Below are positions 1 to 8,657 of a stretch of 64,000 nucleotides of DNA, piece after piece. A program made the translations under genes and the position numbers. Position 1 is the stretch's first letter, and each line of letters opens with the position of its first letter. A model generated the notes under the pieces. It saw nothing but the letters and a program-made list of their open reading frames with translations. It was not told where the DNA came from and did no database searches. The DNA is from Arthrobacter sp. SO5 (GTDB lineage: Bacteria > Actinomycetota > Actinomycetes > Actinomycetales > Micrococcaceae), in contig NZ_MQTQ01000065.1 of the NCBI RefSeq assembly GCF_020532805.1, forward strand, positions 70,146 through 134,145. Reading direction: 5' to 3'.

Positions 1-1002
1 GACCTCCATCATGGCCGCCACGATTTCCGCCCGGGCCAGGCCGGTCTGGCGCCGCAGCGGATCCACCCGCTTCTTGGCGCTCGTCGTGCCCTTGTCGGAG
101 AGCTTCTCCTTGCCGATCCGCAGCACCTGGACCATTTTGTCGGCATCGATGTCGTAGCTCATGGTGACGTGGTGCAGCATGCCGCCGCTGGCCAGCCGCT
201 TCTGCGCGGCACCGCCGATTTTGCCCTGGTCCGTGGCGATGTCATTGAGGGGCACGTAGAACGCGCTGACGCCGACTCTTTCGAGCGCCGCCATAACCCA
301 GGCGTCGAGGAAGCGGTAGGAGTCGGCGAAGCTGATGCCGTCCACGAGGGTCTGGGGCAGGTACAGCGAGTACGTAATGCAGTTGCCGGCCTCCATGAAC
401 ATCGCTCCGCCGCCGCTGATCCGGCGGACCACGCTGATACCGTGCCGGGCCACCCCGTCGGGATCGAGTTCGTTGCGGACGGACTGGAAGCTGCCGATCA
501 CCACGGACGGCTCTTCCCAGTCCCAGAAGCGCAGCGTCGGGTTACGGCGCCCGGCACCGACTTCCTCGGTGAGCACCTCGTCGAGGGCGACGTTGACGTG
601 GGTCGGCAGCACGGAGGGCGCAATGATGTTCCAGTGGTGGTCGGCCCAGCCGGTGGCCTTCGCGAGGGCGCGGCGGACGGTGACCGCGACGGCGTCGGCG
701 GAGAACCCGAAGAGGACCGCGTCACGCGGGAGGGCCGCCGCCACGGCAGCGCTGAGGTGAGCGGCGCTCGAATCTGCCGGGAGGCCGGTGAGGGCCCTGT
801 TGATCGCCAGGAGTGCCTCGTCGGGTTCGAGGAAGAAGTCACCGCTGAGCGAGACGTTGGCCAGGGCGCCGTCGACGACGTCGAAATCGGCGACCACGAG
901 CTTGCCGCCGGGGACCTTGTACTCCCCGTGGCGGTAATCCCCGTGGCGGCCGCCGCCGTCGTGACCGCTGCTGGAACCCGATGCCGGGGGAAGGAATGTC
1001 AT
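1..1002 (-). CDS. lipoate-protein ligase A family protein (3' end outside window)
   Basis: This protein probably attaches lipoate or octanoate to a lysine of the lipoyl domains of 2-oxoacid dehydrogenases and GcvH. The first 334 codons are visible and the gene runs off the left edge. Residues 192-199 read RRISGGGA, the conserved loop of the LplA/LipB/BirA fold, followed by a GNCITYSL segment and a KIGGAAQKR segment with the candidate catalytic lysine. Residues 24-115 resemble the small accessory domain usually found at the C-terminus of LplA (KVPGGK start, GDFFLEP strand), so the domain order appears swapped. ATG at 1002 is the first start in frame. The family call is firm; the exact substrate is inferred. 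Confidence 0.8.
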   Translation of the reverse strand, partial: MTFLPPASGSSSGHDGGGRHGDYRHGEYKVPGGKLVVADFDVVDGALANVSLSGDFFLEPDEALLAINRALTGLPADSSAAHLSAAVAAALPRDAVLFGFSADAVAVTVRRALAKATGWADHHWNIIAPSVLPTHVNVALDEVLTEEVGAGRRNPTLRFWDWEEPSVVIGSFQSVRNELDPDGVARHGISVVRRISGGGAMFMEAGNCITYSLYLPQTLVDGISFADSYRFLDAWVMAALERVGVSAFYVPLNDIATDQGKIGGAAQKRLASGGMLHHVTMSYDIDADKMVQVLRIGKEKLSDKGTTSAKKRVDPLRRQTGLARAEIVAAMMEV

Positions 1003-1059
1003 GTCCTTAATCCTGCCACGCGGCGGCTGCCCTGCAGACACAGTGGGGCCGGACGCAAA

Positions 1060-1087
1060 GAGCCCGCACCGTAAACGGTGCGGGCTC
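1060..1087 (-). terminator. hairpin terminator after rpmE2
   Basis: A perfect 12-bp stem GAGCCCGCACCG with a 4-nt loop lies between the end of rpmE2 and the lplA-like gene. On the minus strand it is followed by a short TTT run only. Confidence 0.75.
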
Positions 1088-1113
1088 TTCCAAAAGACCT
1101 TGGGGAGAAGGAG

Positions 1114-1371
1114 TTACTTCTTGCCGCCGAAGCCCTTGAAGCGAGCGTTGAAGCGCTCGACGCGGCCTGCAGAGTCCATGATGCGCTGCTTGCCCGTGTA
1201 GAACGGGTGGGACTCGGAGGAGATTTCGACGTCGATAACCGGGTAGGTGTTTCCGTCTTCCCACTCGATGGTCTTCTTGGAAGACACGGTGGACTTGGTG
1301 AGGAACTTGACGCCGGAAGCCAGGTCGTTGAAAACAACAGCTTCGTACTTCGGGTGGGTATTGGACTTCAT
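1114..1371 (-). CDS. rpmE2: 50S ribosomal protein L31 type B
   Basis: This is an 85-residue large-subunit ribosomal protein, the normal size for L31 type B. It begins [10 protein letters not shown] and carries the family segments ESHPFYTGK and VERFNARF. It has no CxxC zinc pair, so it is the zinc-independent paralogue. In other bacteria this form replaces zinc-binding L31 under zinc limitation, often under Zur control. No obvious Zur palindrome is seen upstream. A TATTAT hexamer at 1468-1473 on the minus strand could be its -10 box, giving a leader of about 90 nt. The ATG start has AAAGG about 7 nt upstream; a longer frame exists but its extra N-terminus does not look like L31. Confidence 0.95.
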
Positions 1372-1523
1372 AATTGGACCTTTGTTCGCACAACTGGATT
1401 TTGCCAGTTGCCAGGTATGAATGGGATGGCGTACCGGCACCTGTCGGCGCAGCACAGCCAGCTACCAATAATAGCGGATAACGGTGGGGCCGACGAACAC
1501 TCCGGACCGGGAGACGGAACGCG

Positions 1524-2339
1524 TCAGTCCCGGGGCCGCAGCTCCCAGAACGCGACGGCGGACGCGGCCGCAACGTTGAGCGAGTCGACCCCGGCCCGCA
1601 TGGGGATCCTCACGGCAAGGTCGACGGCGGCGAGTGTGCCTTCGCTCATCCCGGCGCCTTCGGTGCCGAGCACCAGGGCCAGTTTGTCGGGCTTCCGCGC
1701 GGCGAGGACGTCGAGGTCCACGGCGTCGCCGGTGAGCTCCAGTGCGGCCACGGTGAAGCCCTGCTCCCGCAACATCCGCAGCTCCCCCGGCCAGTCCTCC
1801 AGCCGCGCCCAGGGCACCTGGAACACCGTGCCCATGCTGACCCGGACGCTGCGCCGGTACAGCGGGTCCCCGCAGCGCGGCGAGACGAGGACGGCGTCCA
1901 CCCCCAGAGCGGCGGCGGAACGGAAGATCGCGCCGACGTTCGTGTGGTCCACGATGTCCTCCAGGACGGCAACCCGGCGGGCGCCGGCGAGGAGCCGGGC
2001 AAGCGGCACGGGCTCCGGGCGGTGCATGGCGGCCATCGCCCCGCGGTGCAGGTGGAAGCCGGTGATCTCCTCGAGCAGCGCGGCGGTGCCGATGTACGCC
2101 GGCACGTCCGGGTACTGCTCGAAGATGTCCGTGAGGTCCTCGAGCCACTTCTCGGCGAGGAAGAAGGAGCGCGGCCGGTGCCCTGCCGCCAGCGCCCGGC
2201 GCAGCACGCGGGAGGATTCCGCGATGTAGAGGCCCTCGGCCGGTTCCCGCACTTTGCGCAGGTGGACGTCCGTCAGCCGGGTGTAGTCGGAGACCCGCGG
2301 GTCCTCGGCGGAGTCAAGGTGGTGGAAAGTCACAGGCAC
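1524..2339 (-). CDS. SpoU/TrmH-family RNA 2'-O-methyltransferase
   Basis: A 271-residue SPOUT methyltransferase that transfers a methyl group from SAM to a ribose 2'-OH in tRNA or rRNA. All three SpoU motifs are present: HTNVGAIFR at 132-140, LGTEGAGM at 224-231 and IPMRAGVDSLNVAAA at 245-259, which form the trefoil-knot SAM site. The N-terminal 120 residues match the substrate-binding extension of TrmH/RlmB relatives. The GTG start lies one base after the stop of the upstream permease gene, so the two are probably co-transcribed. The RNA position modified cannot be read from sequence. Confidence 0.9.
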   Translation of the reverse strand: MPVTFHHLDSAEDPRVSDYTRLTDVHLRKVREPAEGLYIAESSRVLRRALAAGHRPRSFFLAEKWLEDLTDIFEQYPDVPAYIGTAALLEEITGFHLHRGAMAAMHRPEPVPLARLLAGARRVAVLEDIVDHTNVGAIFRSAAALGVDAVLVSPRCGDPLYRRSVRVSMGTVFQVPWARLEDWPGELRMLREQGFTVAALELTGDAVDLDVLAARKPDKLALVLGTEGAGMSEGTLAAVDLAVRIPMRAGVDSLNVAAASAVAFWELRPRD

Positions 2340-2340
2340 A

Positions 2341-3126
2341 TCATTTCAGGAGGTTGGCCACCATGAAGCCCAGGGCCACGAGACCCAGGGTGAAGATGAC
2401 CCCGCGCAGGACCACCGGCGAAAGCCGGCGGCCCACCCTGGAGCCGATGACGCCGCCGATCAGGGAGCTGACGGCAATGAGCCCGACGACGGTCCAGTCG
2501 ATCCGGTCGAACGCGAAAAGCAGGTAGGACGCGGCCGCCACCACGTTCACGCCGAGCACCAGGAAATTCTTCATGGCGTTGGCGTTCTGGATGGTTCCGG
2601 TCATGAAAACGCCGAGGATGCCCACCAGCAGGATGCCCTGGGCCGCGACGAAGTAGCCGCCGTAGACACCCGCCAGGTAGACCAGCACCACGAGGACCAC
2701 GCCGTGTCCCCGGTCCCGGACGGCATGCTCCGGGTTCTGTTCCCGGTCGCGGACCCACCGCTGGAGTTTGGGCTGGAACACGACCATCAGCAGGGCCACC
2801 ACAATGAGGACGGGCGCGGCGTAGTAGAAGACCTTCTCCGGCAGGTGCAGCAGCAGGTAAGCCCCGGTGACGCCGCCGAGCAGCGAGGCGGGCAAGAGCC
2901 GGAGGAGCTGCTTGCCGCGTCCCTTGAGTTCCTTGCGGTAGCCCCACGCGCCGGCGGCGTTTCCGGCCACGAGGCCCGTCGCGTTGCTGATGGAGGCCGT
3001 GACAGGCGCGTAGCCGAGGGCGATCAGGACCGGGAACGTCACGAGCGTGCCGGAACCGACAACGCTGTTGATGGTTCCGGCCCAGAGCCCGGCAAAGAAA
3101 ATGAAGACGCTATTGAGGAACTCCAC
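2341..3126 (-). CDS. TSUP (TauE/SafE) family membrane permease
   Basis: A 261-residue polytopic membrane protein with about eight hydrophobic segments arranged as two repeats. Each half starts with the family pattern: GTINSVVGSGTLVTFPVL near residue 18 and the GGVIGSRVGRRL region near residue 225. Members of this family move organosulfur compounds, sulfite or other small anions across the membrane; the substrate here is unknown. A charged cytoplasmic loop (QPKLQRWVRDREQNPEH) lies in the middle. It is followed after one base by the SpoU methyltransferase gene and preceded by an ABC ATPase gene after 18 bp, so all three may form one transcript. Confidence 0.85.
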   Translation of the reverse strand: MEFLNSVFIFFAGLWAGTINSVVGSGTLVTFPVLIALGYAPVTASISNATGLVAGNAAGAWGYRKELKGRGKQLLRLLPASLLGGVTGAYLLLHLPEKVFYYAAPVLIVVALLMVVFQPKLQRWVRDREQNPEHAVRDRGHGVVLVVLVYLAGVYGGYFVAAQGILLVGILGVFMTGTIQNANAMKNFLVLGVNVVAAASYLLFAFDRIDWTVVGLIAVSSLIGGVIGSRVGRRLSPVVLRGVIFTLGLVALGFMVANLLK

Positions 3127-3144
3127 GCGCGGTCAGCGGCCCCG

Positions 3145-3930
3145 TTAGCGGCGGGCGGTGGCGGTGTAACGCCCGGCGGCGACGCTGACGTCCAGCGGCA
3201 GCCCGAAGGTCTCGCTCAGGTTGCCGGCGGTGAGGACGTCTTCGAGCGGGCCCTGGGCTACCACCCTGCCGTCCCGCATGAGCATCGCATGGGTGAATCC
3301 GGGCGGAACCTCTTCGAGGTGGTGCGTGACCAGCACGATCGCGGGGGCGTCCTCGTCGCGGGCGAGTTCGCTGAGCCGGTGTACGAGGTCCTCGCGGCCG
3401 CCGAGGTCCAGACCGGCGGCGGGTTCGTCGAGGAGCAGCAGCTCGGGGTCCGTCATGAGGGCGCGGGCGATCTGGACGCGTTTGCGCTCCCCCTCGGACA
3501 GCGACGCGAAGGGACGGTTGAGCAGCGGCCCCATGCCCCATTCATTGAGCAGGGCGAAGGCGCGGCGTTCGTCGTCCCTTTCGTAGCCCTCGCGCCAGCG
3601 GCCCGTGACACCGTAGGCGGCAGTGACCACGACGTTGAGGACCTTCTCGTGCTCGGGGATCTGGTTCGCCAGGGCGGCCGAGGACAGGCCGATCCGGGGC
3701 CGGAGTTCAAAGACGTCGACGGCGCCGAGGATTTCCTCCAGGATGCCTGCCATGCCGGACGTGGGGTGGATCCGTGCGGCGGCGACCTGCAGCAGAGTGG
3801 TCTTGCCGGCGCCGTTGGGTCCCAGGATCACCCAACGCTCGCCCTCTTTGACCTGCCAGTCCACTTTGTTCAGGAGGGTTTTAGCCCCTCGTACAACGCT
3901 GACGGCGGCCATTTCAAGAACATCACTCAT
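3145..3930 (-). CDS. stand-alone ABC transporter ATP-binding protein
   Basis: A 261-residue cytoplasmic ATPase with Walker A GPNGAGKTT at 37-45, signature LSEGERKRV, Walker B LLLLDEPAAGLD and the H-loop VTHHLEEV. The closest general type is the single-domain YlmA/ModF-like ATPase found without a dedicated permease; no ABC permease gene is adjacent, so the partner is unknown. The ATG at 3930 was chosen because it starts directly on the MSDVLEMAAVSV strand. The same frame is open 52 codons further upstream but that part is low-complexity and overlaps the serB promoter region. serB is transcribed divergently. Confidence 0.85.
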   Translation of the reverse strand: MSDVLEMAAVSVVRGAKTLLNKVDWQVKEGERWVILGPNGAGKTTLLQVAAARIHPTSGMAGILEEILGAVDVFELRPRIGLSSAALANQIPEHEKVLNVVVTAAYGVTGRWREGYERDDERRAFALLNEWGMGPLLNRPFASLSEGERKRVQIARALMTDPELLLLDEPAAGLDLGGREDLVHRLSELARDEDAPAIVLVTHHLEEVPPGFTHAMLMRDGRVVAQGPLEDVLTAGNLSETFGLPLDVSVAAGRYTATARR

Positions 3931-4071
3931 AGGAGTAGACACTAGGACAAAAAAGCTGACGACTGATAACCGGAACGGCAGCCCCGGGCAGCGTGGCGCC
4001 CGCCCGGGACCGGGGCGCCACCTTGGCGTCACCGGACTGCAACGAATTCGGGCCGGTATCGGCACGCTCGC

Positions 4072-4077
4072 TAGGAT
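4072..4077 (+). promoter_or_regulatory. serB -10 box (leaderless type)
   Basis: TAGGAT fits the TANNNT consensus and lies 7 nt before the serB ATG, so transcription would begin at or next to the start codon. No Shine-Dalgarno sequence is present. The -35 region is weak. Confidence 0.5.
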
Positions 4078-4084
4078 TACAGCC

Positions 4085-5014
4085 ATGAGTTTGAACGTGA
4101 CCGCAGTCAGCTATGCCCGCCAACTGTCCCAGCCCGAGGTTCAGCAGGTACGTGCGGTGCTGGCCGCGGCCGGCCTGGCGATGGACGCCGAATCCCGCGC
4201 GGGCGACGACCGCTTCGAGGTGTACACCGCGGACGGCACGCTGGAGGGCCTCCCCGGGGGCGCCGACGGCGACGCGGCAGGGCCTGACCGGCGTCGGGCA
4301 GTGGCGGGGCTGCGCCGGGCAGTGGCGGATCACGGCGTCGACGGCGTCGACACGGCGATCGTGCCGGGAACGCTCCGGAACGCGGCACGGAAATTCCTCA
4401 TCATGGATGTGGACTCCACGTTGATCCAGCAGGAGGTCATCGAGCTCCTGGCCGCCTACGCCGGCAAGCGCTCAGAGGTCGCCGCGGTCACGGAGGCCGC
4501 CATGCGCGGCGAACTGGACTTCGCCCAGAGCCTGCACGCCCGGGTCGCGGTGCTCGCCGGGCTGGGGTCCGACGTCGTCGATTCCGTCCGCGCCGAGGTC
4601 AGGCTCACTGCGGGGGCGGCGGAACTCGTGGCGGCATTCCAGGCCGCGGGCCACGCCGTGGCCGTGGTGTCCGGCGGCTTCAACCAGATCCTCCGTCCGA
4701 TCGCGGCGGACCTGGGCCTGGACTACTGGATCGCCAACGAGCTTGAAATCGCCGACGGGGTGCTGACCGGAAAGGTCATCGGCGAGGTGATCGACCGGGC
4801 AGCCAAGGAAAAGTACCTGCGCGAGTGGGCGGCAAAGGAGGGCATCCCGATGGAGCACACTATTGCCGTCGGCGACGGCGCCAACGACCTGGACATGCTG
4901 GGCGCCGCCGGGCTCGGCATCGCCTTCAACGCCAAGCCGGCCGTCCGCGCCGCCGCTGACGCTGCGGTTAACCTGCCGTACCTGGACGCCGTCCGTCACA
5001 TCGCCGGAGTCTGA
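4085..5014 (+). CDS. serB: phosphoserine phosphatase
   Basis: Dephosphorylates L-3-phosphoserine to serine, the last step of serine synthesis. The 309-residue protein has the HAD-fold motifs: DVDST at 108-112 (nucleophile D108 and acid/base D110), VVSGGFNQI for motif II, the lysine in the AAKEKYLREW segment, and GDGANDLDML for motif III. The N-terminal 100 residues form a degenerate ACT-like region, shorter than the double-ACT form of mycobacteria. The ATG at 4085 sits 7 nt after a TAGGAT box. The upstream gene is divergent. The stop codon is followed by three 17-bp tandem repeats and then a strong terminator. Confidence 0.92.
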   Translation: MSLNVTAVSYARQLSQPEVQQVRAVLAAAGLAMDAESRAGDDRFEVYTADGTLEGLPGGADGDAAGPDRRRAVAGLRRAVADHGVDGVDTAIVPGTLRNAARKFLIMDVDSTLIQQEVIELLAAYAGKRSEVAAVTEAAMRGELDFAQSLHARVAVLAGLGSDVVDSVRAEVRLTAGAAELVAAFQAAGHAVAVVSGGFNQILRPIAADLGLDYWIANELEIADGVLTGKVIGEVIDRAAKEKYLREWAAKEGIPMEHTIAVGDGANDLDMLGAAGLGIAFNAKPAVRAAADAAVNLPYLDAVRHIAGV

Positions 5015-5023
5015 GGCTGGACT

Positions 5024-5074
5024 GGCAACACGGAACAACTGGTAACACGGAACAGCAGGCAACACGGAACAACA
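5024..5074 (+). repeat. three tandem 17-bp repeats after serB
   Basis: Three consecutive 17-bp units start at 5024, 5041 and 5058. Each contains AACACGGAACA; they differ at the third base and in the last three bases. They begin 9 bp after the serB stop and end at the terminator. No coding frame uses them. Confidence 0.9.
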
Positions 5075-5076
5075 GC

Positions 5077-5105
5077 GAAGGCCGGGGCGGTTTGCCCCGG
5101 CCTTC
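5077..5105. terminator. terminator between serB and the convergent SDR gene
   Basis: Perfect 12-bp stem GAAGGCCGGGGC with a 5-nt loop (GGTTT). It can serve both convergent genes. The plus strand is not followed by a long T tract. Confidence 0.8.
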
Positions 5106-5133
5106 CCTCACATTGCGCCGAAGCGGCTGATGC

Positions 5134-5886
5134 TTAGCTATTGCTCTTGTCGAAGTAGTCGGAGCCGCCCACGTACTCTGTGTGGCCGGCTTCGACGTCG
5201 GCCGTGACCATTTTGGCGACCTCTGCGGCAAACTCGGTGACCGAGTAGAGCCTGCCGGCCTCGGCGCGGCGTGCCTCGATGGCGCCCGGGTTGGAGCGGT
5301 CCAGCAGGGTGGCCGTGACCGTGCCCTCGATCATGTCGCCGGAGACGACGACGAGCGAGATGCCCTTCTCGGCGAGGTTCGGAACGAGTTCGCGGAGGGC
5401 GTCCTCGCCGGCGCGCTTGCTGCGGGCCACCGGCTCATAGTCCGGCATGGTGGGCACAGTGTCGATGAAGTGGGCCTGGTGGCTCGTCACGAAGACCACG
5501 CGGGACCCCTCGGGCATGAGCGGCACCGCGGCGTTGAGCATGTTCACTTGGGCGTCCCGGTTGAGCTTGAGCGCATAGCCCGCTTCCATCCCCGATTCCA
5601 TCCCGCCGGAGGCGTTGAGCACCAGGATATCGAGGGAGCCGAAGTTTTCCATGGCAGCGCTGGCAAGGGCCTGCACGCCTTCCTGGGTGGTGAGGTCGGC
5701 GCCCACGGCGGCGGCACGGCCGCCGGCGGCCTCGATCTCCGAGACCACCTTGTTGGCACGCGGTGCCTTCTGGCGGTAGTTCACGACGACGGCTGCGCCC
5801 TCGGCGGCGAGGAACTTGGCGACTTCGGCGCCGATGCCCCTCGATGAACCGGTCACGATTGCGGTCTTGTTATCCAGCAGTCCCAT
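5134..5886 (-). CDS. SDR family oxidoreductase with atypical active site
   Basis: A 250-residue short-chain dehydrogenase. The cofactor motif TGSSRGIG occupies residues 12-19 and the NAS(G) motif follows at 91-94. The catalytic serine is probably S135 (VTSHQ). The usual YxxxK pair is altered: K157 lies in ARSKRAGEDAL, but the residue four before it is V153 and the nearest tyrosine is Y150, seven before the lysine. Either Y150 acts from a longer loop or the enzyme is not a classical alcohol dehydrogenase. Substrate unknown. ATG at 5886 has a GGAG ribosome site 5-8 nt upstream; an upstream GTG frame adds nine unlikely residues. Confidence 0.85.
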   Translation of the reverse strand: MGLLDNKTAIVTGSSRGIGAEVAKFLAAEGAAVVVNYRQKAPRANKVVSEIEAAGGRAAAVGADLTTQEGVQALASAAMENFGSLDILVLNASGGMESGMEAGYALKLNRDAQVNMLNAAVPLMPEGSRVVFVTSHQAHFIDTVPTMPDYEPVARSKRAGEDALRELVPNLAEKGISLVVVSGDMIEGTVTATLLDRSNPGAIEARRAEAGRLYSVTEFAAEVAKMVTADVEAGHTEYVGGSDYFDKSNS

Positions 5887-6049
5887 TCGAGCTCCTTTGT
5901 TCCAAACGTCCAAAAACGGTGGGTCTGCAGTCCATCATGCCAGCGGTGCAGGGGTTTTCGGTTGTCCGGGTTCCACAAAGAAGCCGCTGGCGCGTAGTGC
6001 CGCCGGTCAGCTGCGGTTGATCCTGATTTTCCTGGCTGTTGCCTCCGGC

Positions 6050-6067
6050 GCCGGCGGACGCGCCGGC
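6050..6067 (-). terminator. weak hairpin after fabG-like gene
   Basis: GCCGGCG/CGCCGGC inverted repeat with loop GACG, 37 bp after the fabG-like stop. There is no T tract, so termination function is uncertain. Confidence 0.3.
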
Positions 6068-6075
6068 TGGTCCCG

Positions 6076-6101
6076 CCGTCGGCTCCCGCGTTCGGCTCCC
6101 G
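6076..6101 (-). repeat. 13-bp tandem duplication after fabG-like stop
   Basis: Two adjacent 13-bp units (6076-6088 and 6089-6101) share CGGGAGCCGA read on the minus strand. They begin 2 bp after the stop codon of the gene. Confidence 0.7.
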
Positions 6102-6103
6102 GT

Positions 6104-6895
<792 letters not shown>

Positions 6896-6913
6896 TTAGC
6901 GCCCGCCGGTCCC

Positions 6914-6969
6914 GCGCTTGGGCCTCTCCCGGCGTTTGGGCGGGCCCCCCGCGTTTGGGCGGCGCCCCC
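6914..6969 (+). repeat. 18-19 bp tandem repeats upstream of the DUF3099 gene
   Basis: Three units: 6914-6931, 6932-6950 and 6951-6969. The last two share GCGTTTGGGCGG followed by C/G-rich sequence; the first is more diverged. They lie between the fabG-like gene and the divergent DUF3099 gene. Confidence 0.7.
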
Positions 6970-7017
6970 GATGGTGAGAGAATTGAAGGAAGCCCTTGGG
7001 AGCGTGATCTGACAGCC

Positions 7018-7527
7018 TTGACACTCAAAAACCGATCCGGCGCGCCGACGCCCGGGACACCGGATGCGTCATCCGGTGAAACAGAGGTGCACAGCATTAC
7101 GGACGCCGCCACAGCGCACTCCGAAGAGATGCGGCAGCGGATGATCAAATACGCCGTGGCCATGGGCATCCGCATGGTGTGCCTGGTCCTGATTTTTGTT
7201 GTGGACGGCTGGTTCAAGGTTCTCCCCATCATCGGCGCCGTGTTCCTGCCCTGGGTTGCCGTGGTGATCGCCAACGGCAGCGACACGGCGGAAATCCACA
7301 GCGACTCCCTGCTGGAGTCCGTTCCGCTGACTGAGCTTGCCGGCCCGGCAGCGGGCCCGGCGCCGTCCGGCGGGACCGGGTCACCCGCTGCCGAGGACCC
7401 CTCAATGACGCTGCTGCAGGGGGAACTTGTGGACGACGGCGACGCTTCTGTTGCGGACGAGGGTGACACTTCCGCCGGCGATCCTTCTCTCAAGGACGAC
7501 GGCGACAACAGACGGGCAGCTTCGTGA
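7018..7527 (+). CDS. DUF3099 membrane protein
   Basis: A predicted membrane protein of about 169 residues. It contains the DUF3099 core, beginning VHSITDAATAHSEEMRQRM, followed by two hydrophobic helices (roughly VCLVLIFVVDGWF and IIGAVFLPWVAVVIA). The acidic, Gly/Ala/Asp-rich C-terminal tail looks disordered. The function of DUF3099 is unknown; it is typical of actinobacteria. The start is uncertain: TTG at 7018 is used here, while GTG at 7087 sits right at the conserved domain. Its TGA overlaps the GTG of the next gene by 4 bp, and SURF1 follows directly, so the three genes are probably translated as one unit. Confidence 0.7.
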   Translation: MTLKNRSGAPTPGTPDASSGETEVHSITDAATAHSEEMRQRMIKYAVAMGIRMVCLVLIFVVDGWFKVLPIIGAVFLPWVAVVIANGSDTAEIHSDSLLESVPLTELAGPAAGPAPSGGTGSPAAEDPSMTLLQGELVDDGDASVADEGDTSAGDPSLKDDGDNRRAAS

Positions 7528-7781
7528 ACCTCTTCGACCTTGCCGGGAACGGCGGCACAGGCGGCCCTGCGGGCCCGGCCGATGCCGTCTGCTCCCGGAA
7601 GGCCTGCCGGGGCGCCGCCGAATGGCAGCTGCTCTGGAACAACCCGAAAATCCACACCGCGGAACGCCGCAAAATCTGGCTCGCCTGCGGCGAGCACCGG
7701 CCCTGGCTCGAGGACTACCTCCAGACCCGCGGGCTCTGGAAGGAAACCATGGCCCTCGACAACGCAGGCAAGGCACGCTGA
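7524..7781 (+). CDS. small conserved-type Cys/His protein of unknown function
   Basis: An 85-residue hydrophilic protein that I cannot assign to a family. It has C23 and C28 (CSRKAC), then C55 and H58 (CGEH), spaced like a small zinc-binding site. Several tryptophans lie between them (AEWQLLWNN, KIWLACGEH, RPWLEDYL). The GTG start overlaps the previous stop by 4 bp and the stop abuts the ATG of SURF1 (TGAATG), so translation of all three is coupled. The position next to SURF1 suggests, without proof, a link to cytochrome oxidase or metal handling. Confidence 0.75.
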   Translation: MNLFDLAGNGGTGGPAGPADAVCSRKACRGAAEWQLLWNNPKIHTAERRKIWLACGEHRPWLEDYLQTRGLWKETMALDNAGKAR

Positions 7782-8657
7782 ATGTACCGTTTTCTCTTCT
7801 CCAGTAAGTGGCTGGGGTACCTGTTGCTGGCCGCGGTCTTCGCCACCGCGTGCGTCGGACTCGGGCGCTGGCAGATGGACCGCCGCGCCGAGACGCTGGC
7901 CGGAATCAACCGGGTGGTCTCGAACTACTCCGCCGCGCCCGTTCGCTTCGCCGACGTCAGGGCCGAGTTCAGCAAGCTGGACGCCGAGCGCGAATGGACC
8001 CAGGTGGAACTGCGCGGCAGCTACGACGAATCCGGCCAGCGGATCGTCCGGAACCGTCCGCTCAACGGCCAGCCCGGCTATGAGGTAGTGGTTCCCTTCA
8101 GGCTCGAAACCGGTGAGACGGTGGTCATTGACCGCGGCTGGCTGCCGATCGGCAACAACACTCCGGGCCGTCCTGACGCGGTTCCCGCGCCTCCCCGGGG
8201 CCAGGTGACCGTGGTGGCCCGCCTCAAGGCCGCCGAACCGGAGCTCCAGCGCGGCGCCCCGGATGGACAGCTGGCCTCCATTGACCTCGCCGCCTACTCC
8301 GCGCAGCTGGGTTACCCCCTGCTGACAGGCGCGTACGGCCAGCTCGCCTCCGAGTCCCCGTCCGTCCCCGACATGCCGGTGGCTTTCCCCAAGCCGACAA
8401 CCGAGGAGGGCACGCACCTGTCCTACTCCCTGCAGTGGTTCGCCTTCGGGGTGCTGATGTTCGTCGGCTTCGGCTACGCGGCCCGGCAGCAGGCCCGGAA
8501 CGCGGCGATCGACGCCGAGGAGCAGGAAGAGTCGGCCGAGGGCGGGTTCCTGCACTCCAGCGGGCCGGTGGCCCGGCGTCGTCCAGCTCCCCGGCAGCGG
8601 AAGAACGCCACGGCCGAGGAAGAAGAAGACGCGATCCTGGATGCCCAGGGTTACTGA
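7782..8657 (+). CDS. SURF1 family cytochrome oxidase assembly protein
   Basis: A 291-residue protein with the SURF1 layout: a transmembrane helix near residues 10-28 followed by GLGRWQMDRRAE, a large extracytoplasmic domain with NRPLNGQPGYEVVVPF and VIDRGWLP, and a second membrane helix near residues 205-225 (YSLQWFAFGVLMFVGFGY). SURF1 proteins assist heme a insertion or assembly of cytochrome aa3 oxidase; ctaA and ctaB lie about 16 kb away. The C-terminal 65 residues are charged and low in complexity, longer than in most relatives. ATG directly follows the preceding stop. Confidence 0.9.
   Translation: MYRFLFSSKWLGYLLLAAVFATACVGLGRWQMDRRAETLAGINRVVSNYSAAPVRFADVRAEFSKLDAEREWTQVELRGSYDESGQRIVRNRPLNGQPGYEVVVPFRLETGETVVIDRGWLPIGNNTPGRPDAVPAPPRGQVTVVARLKAAEPELQRGAPDGQLASIDLAAYSAQLGYPLLTGAYGQLASESPSVPDMPVAFPKPTTEEGTHLSYSLQWFAFGVLMFVGFGYAARQQARNAAIDAEEQEESAEGGFLHSSGPVARRRPAPRQRKNATAEEEEDAILDAQGY

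Noticed and set aside
7018-7023. TTGACA hexamer resembling a -35 box
   Set aside because: It lies at the likely start of the DUF3099 gene and no -10 hexamer follows at 16-18 bp.
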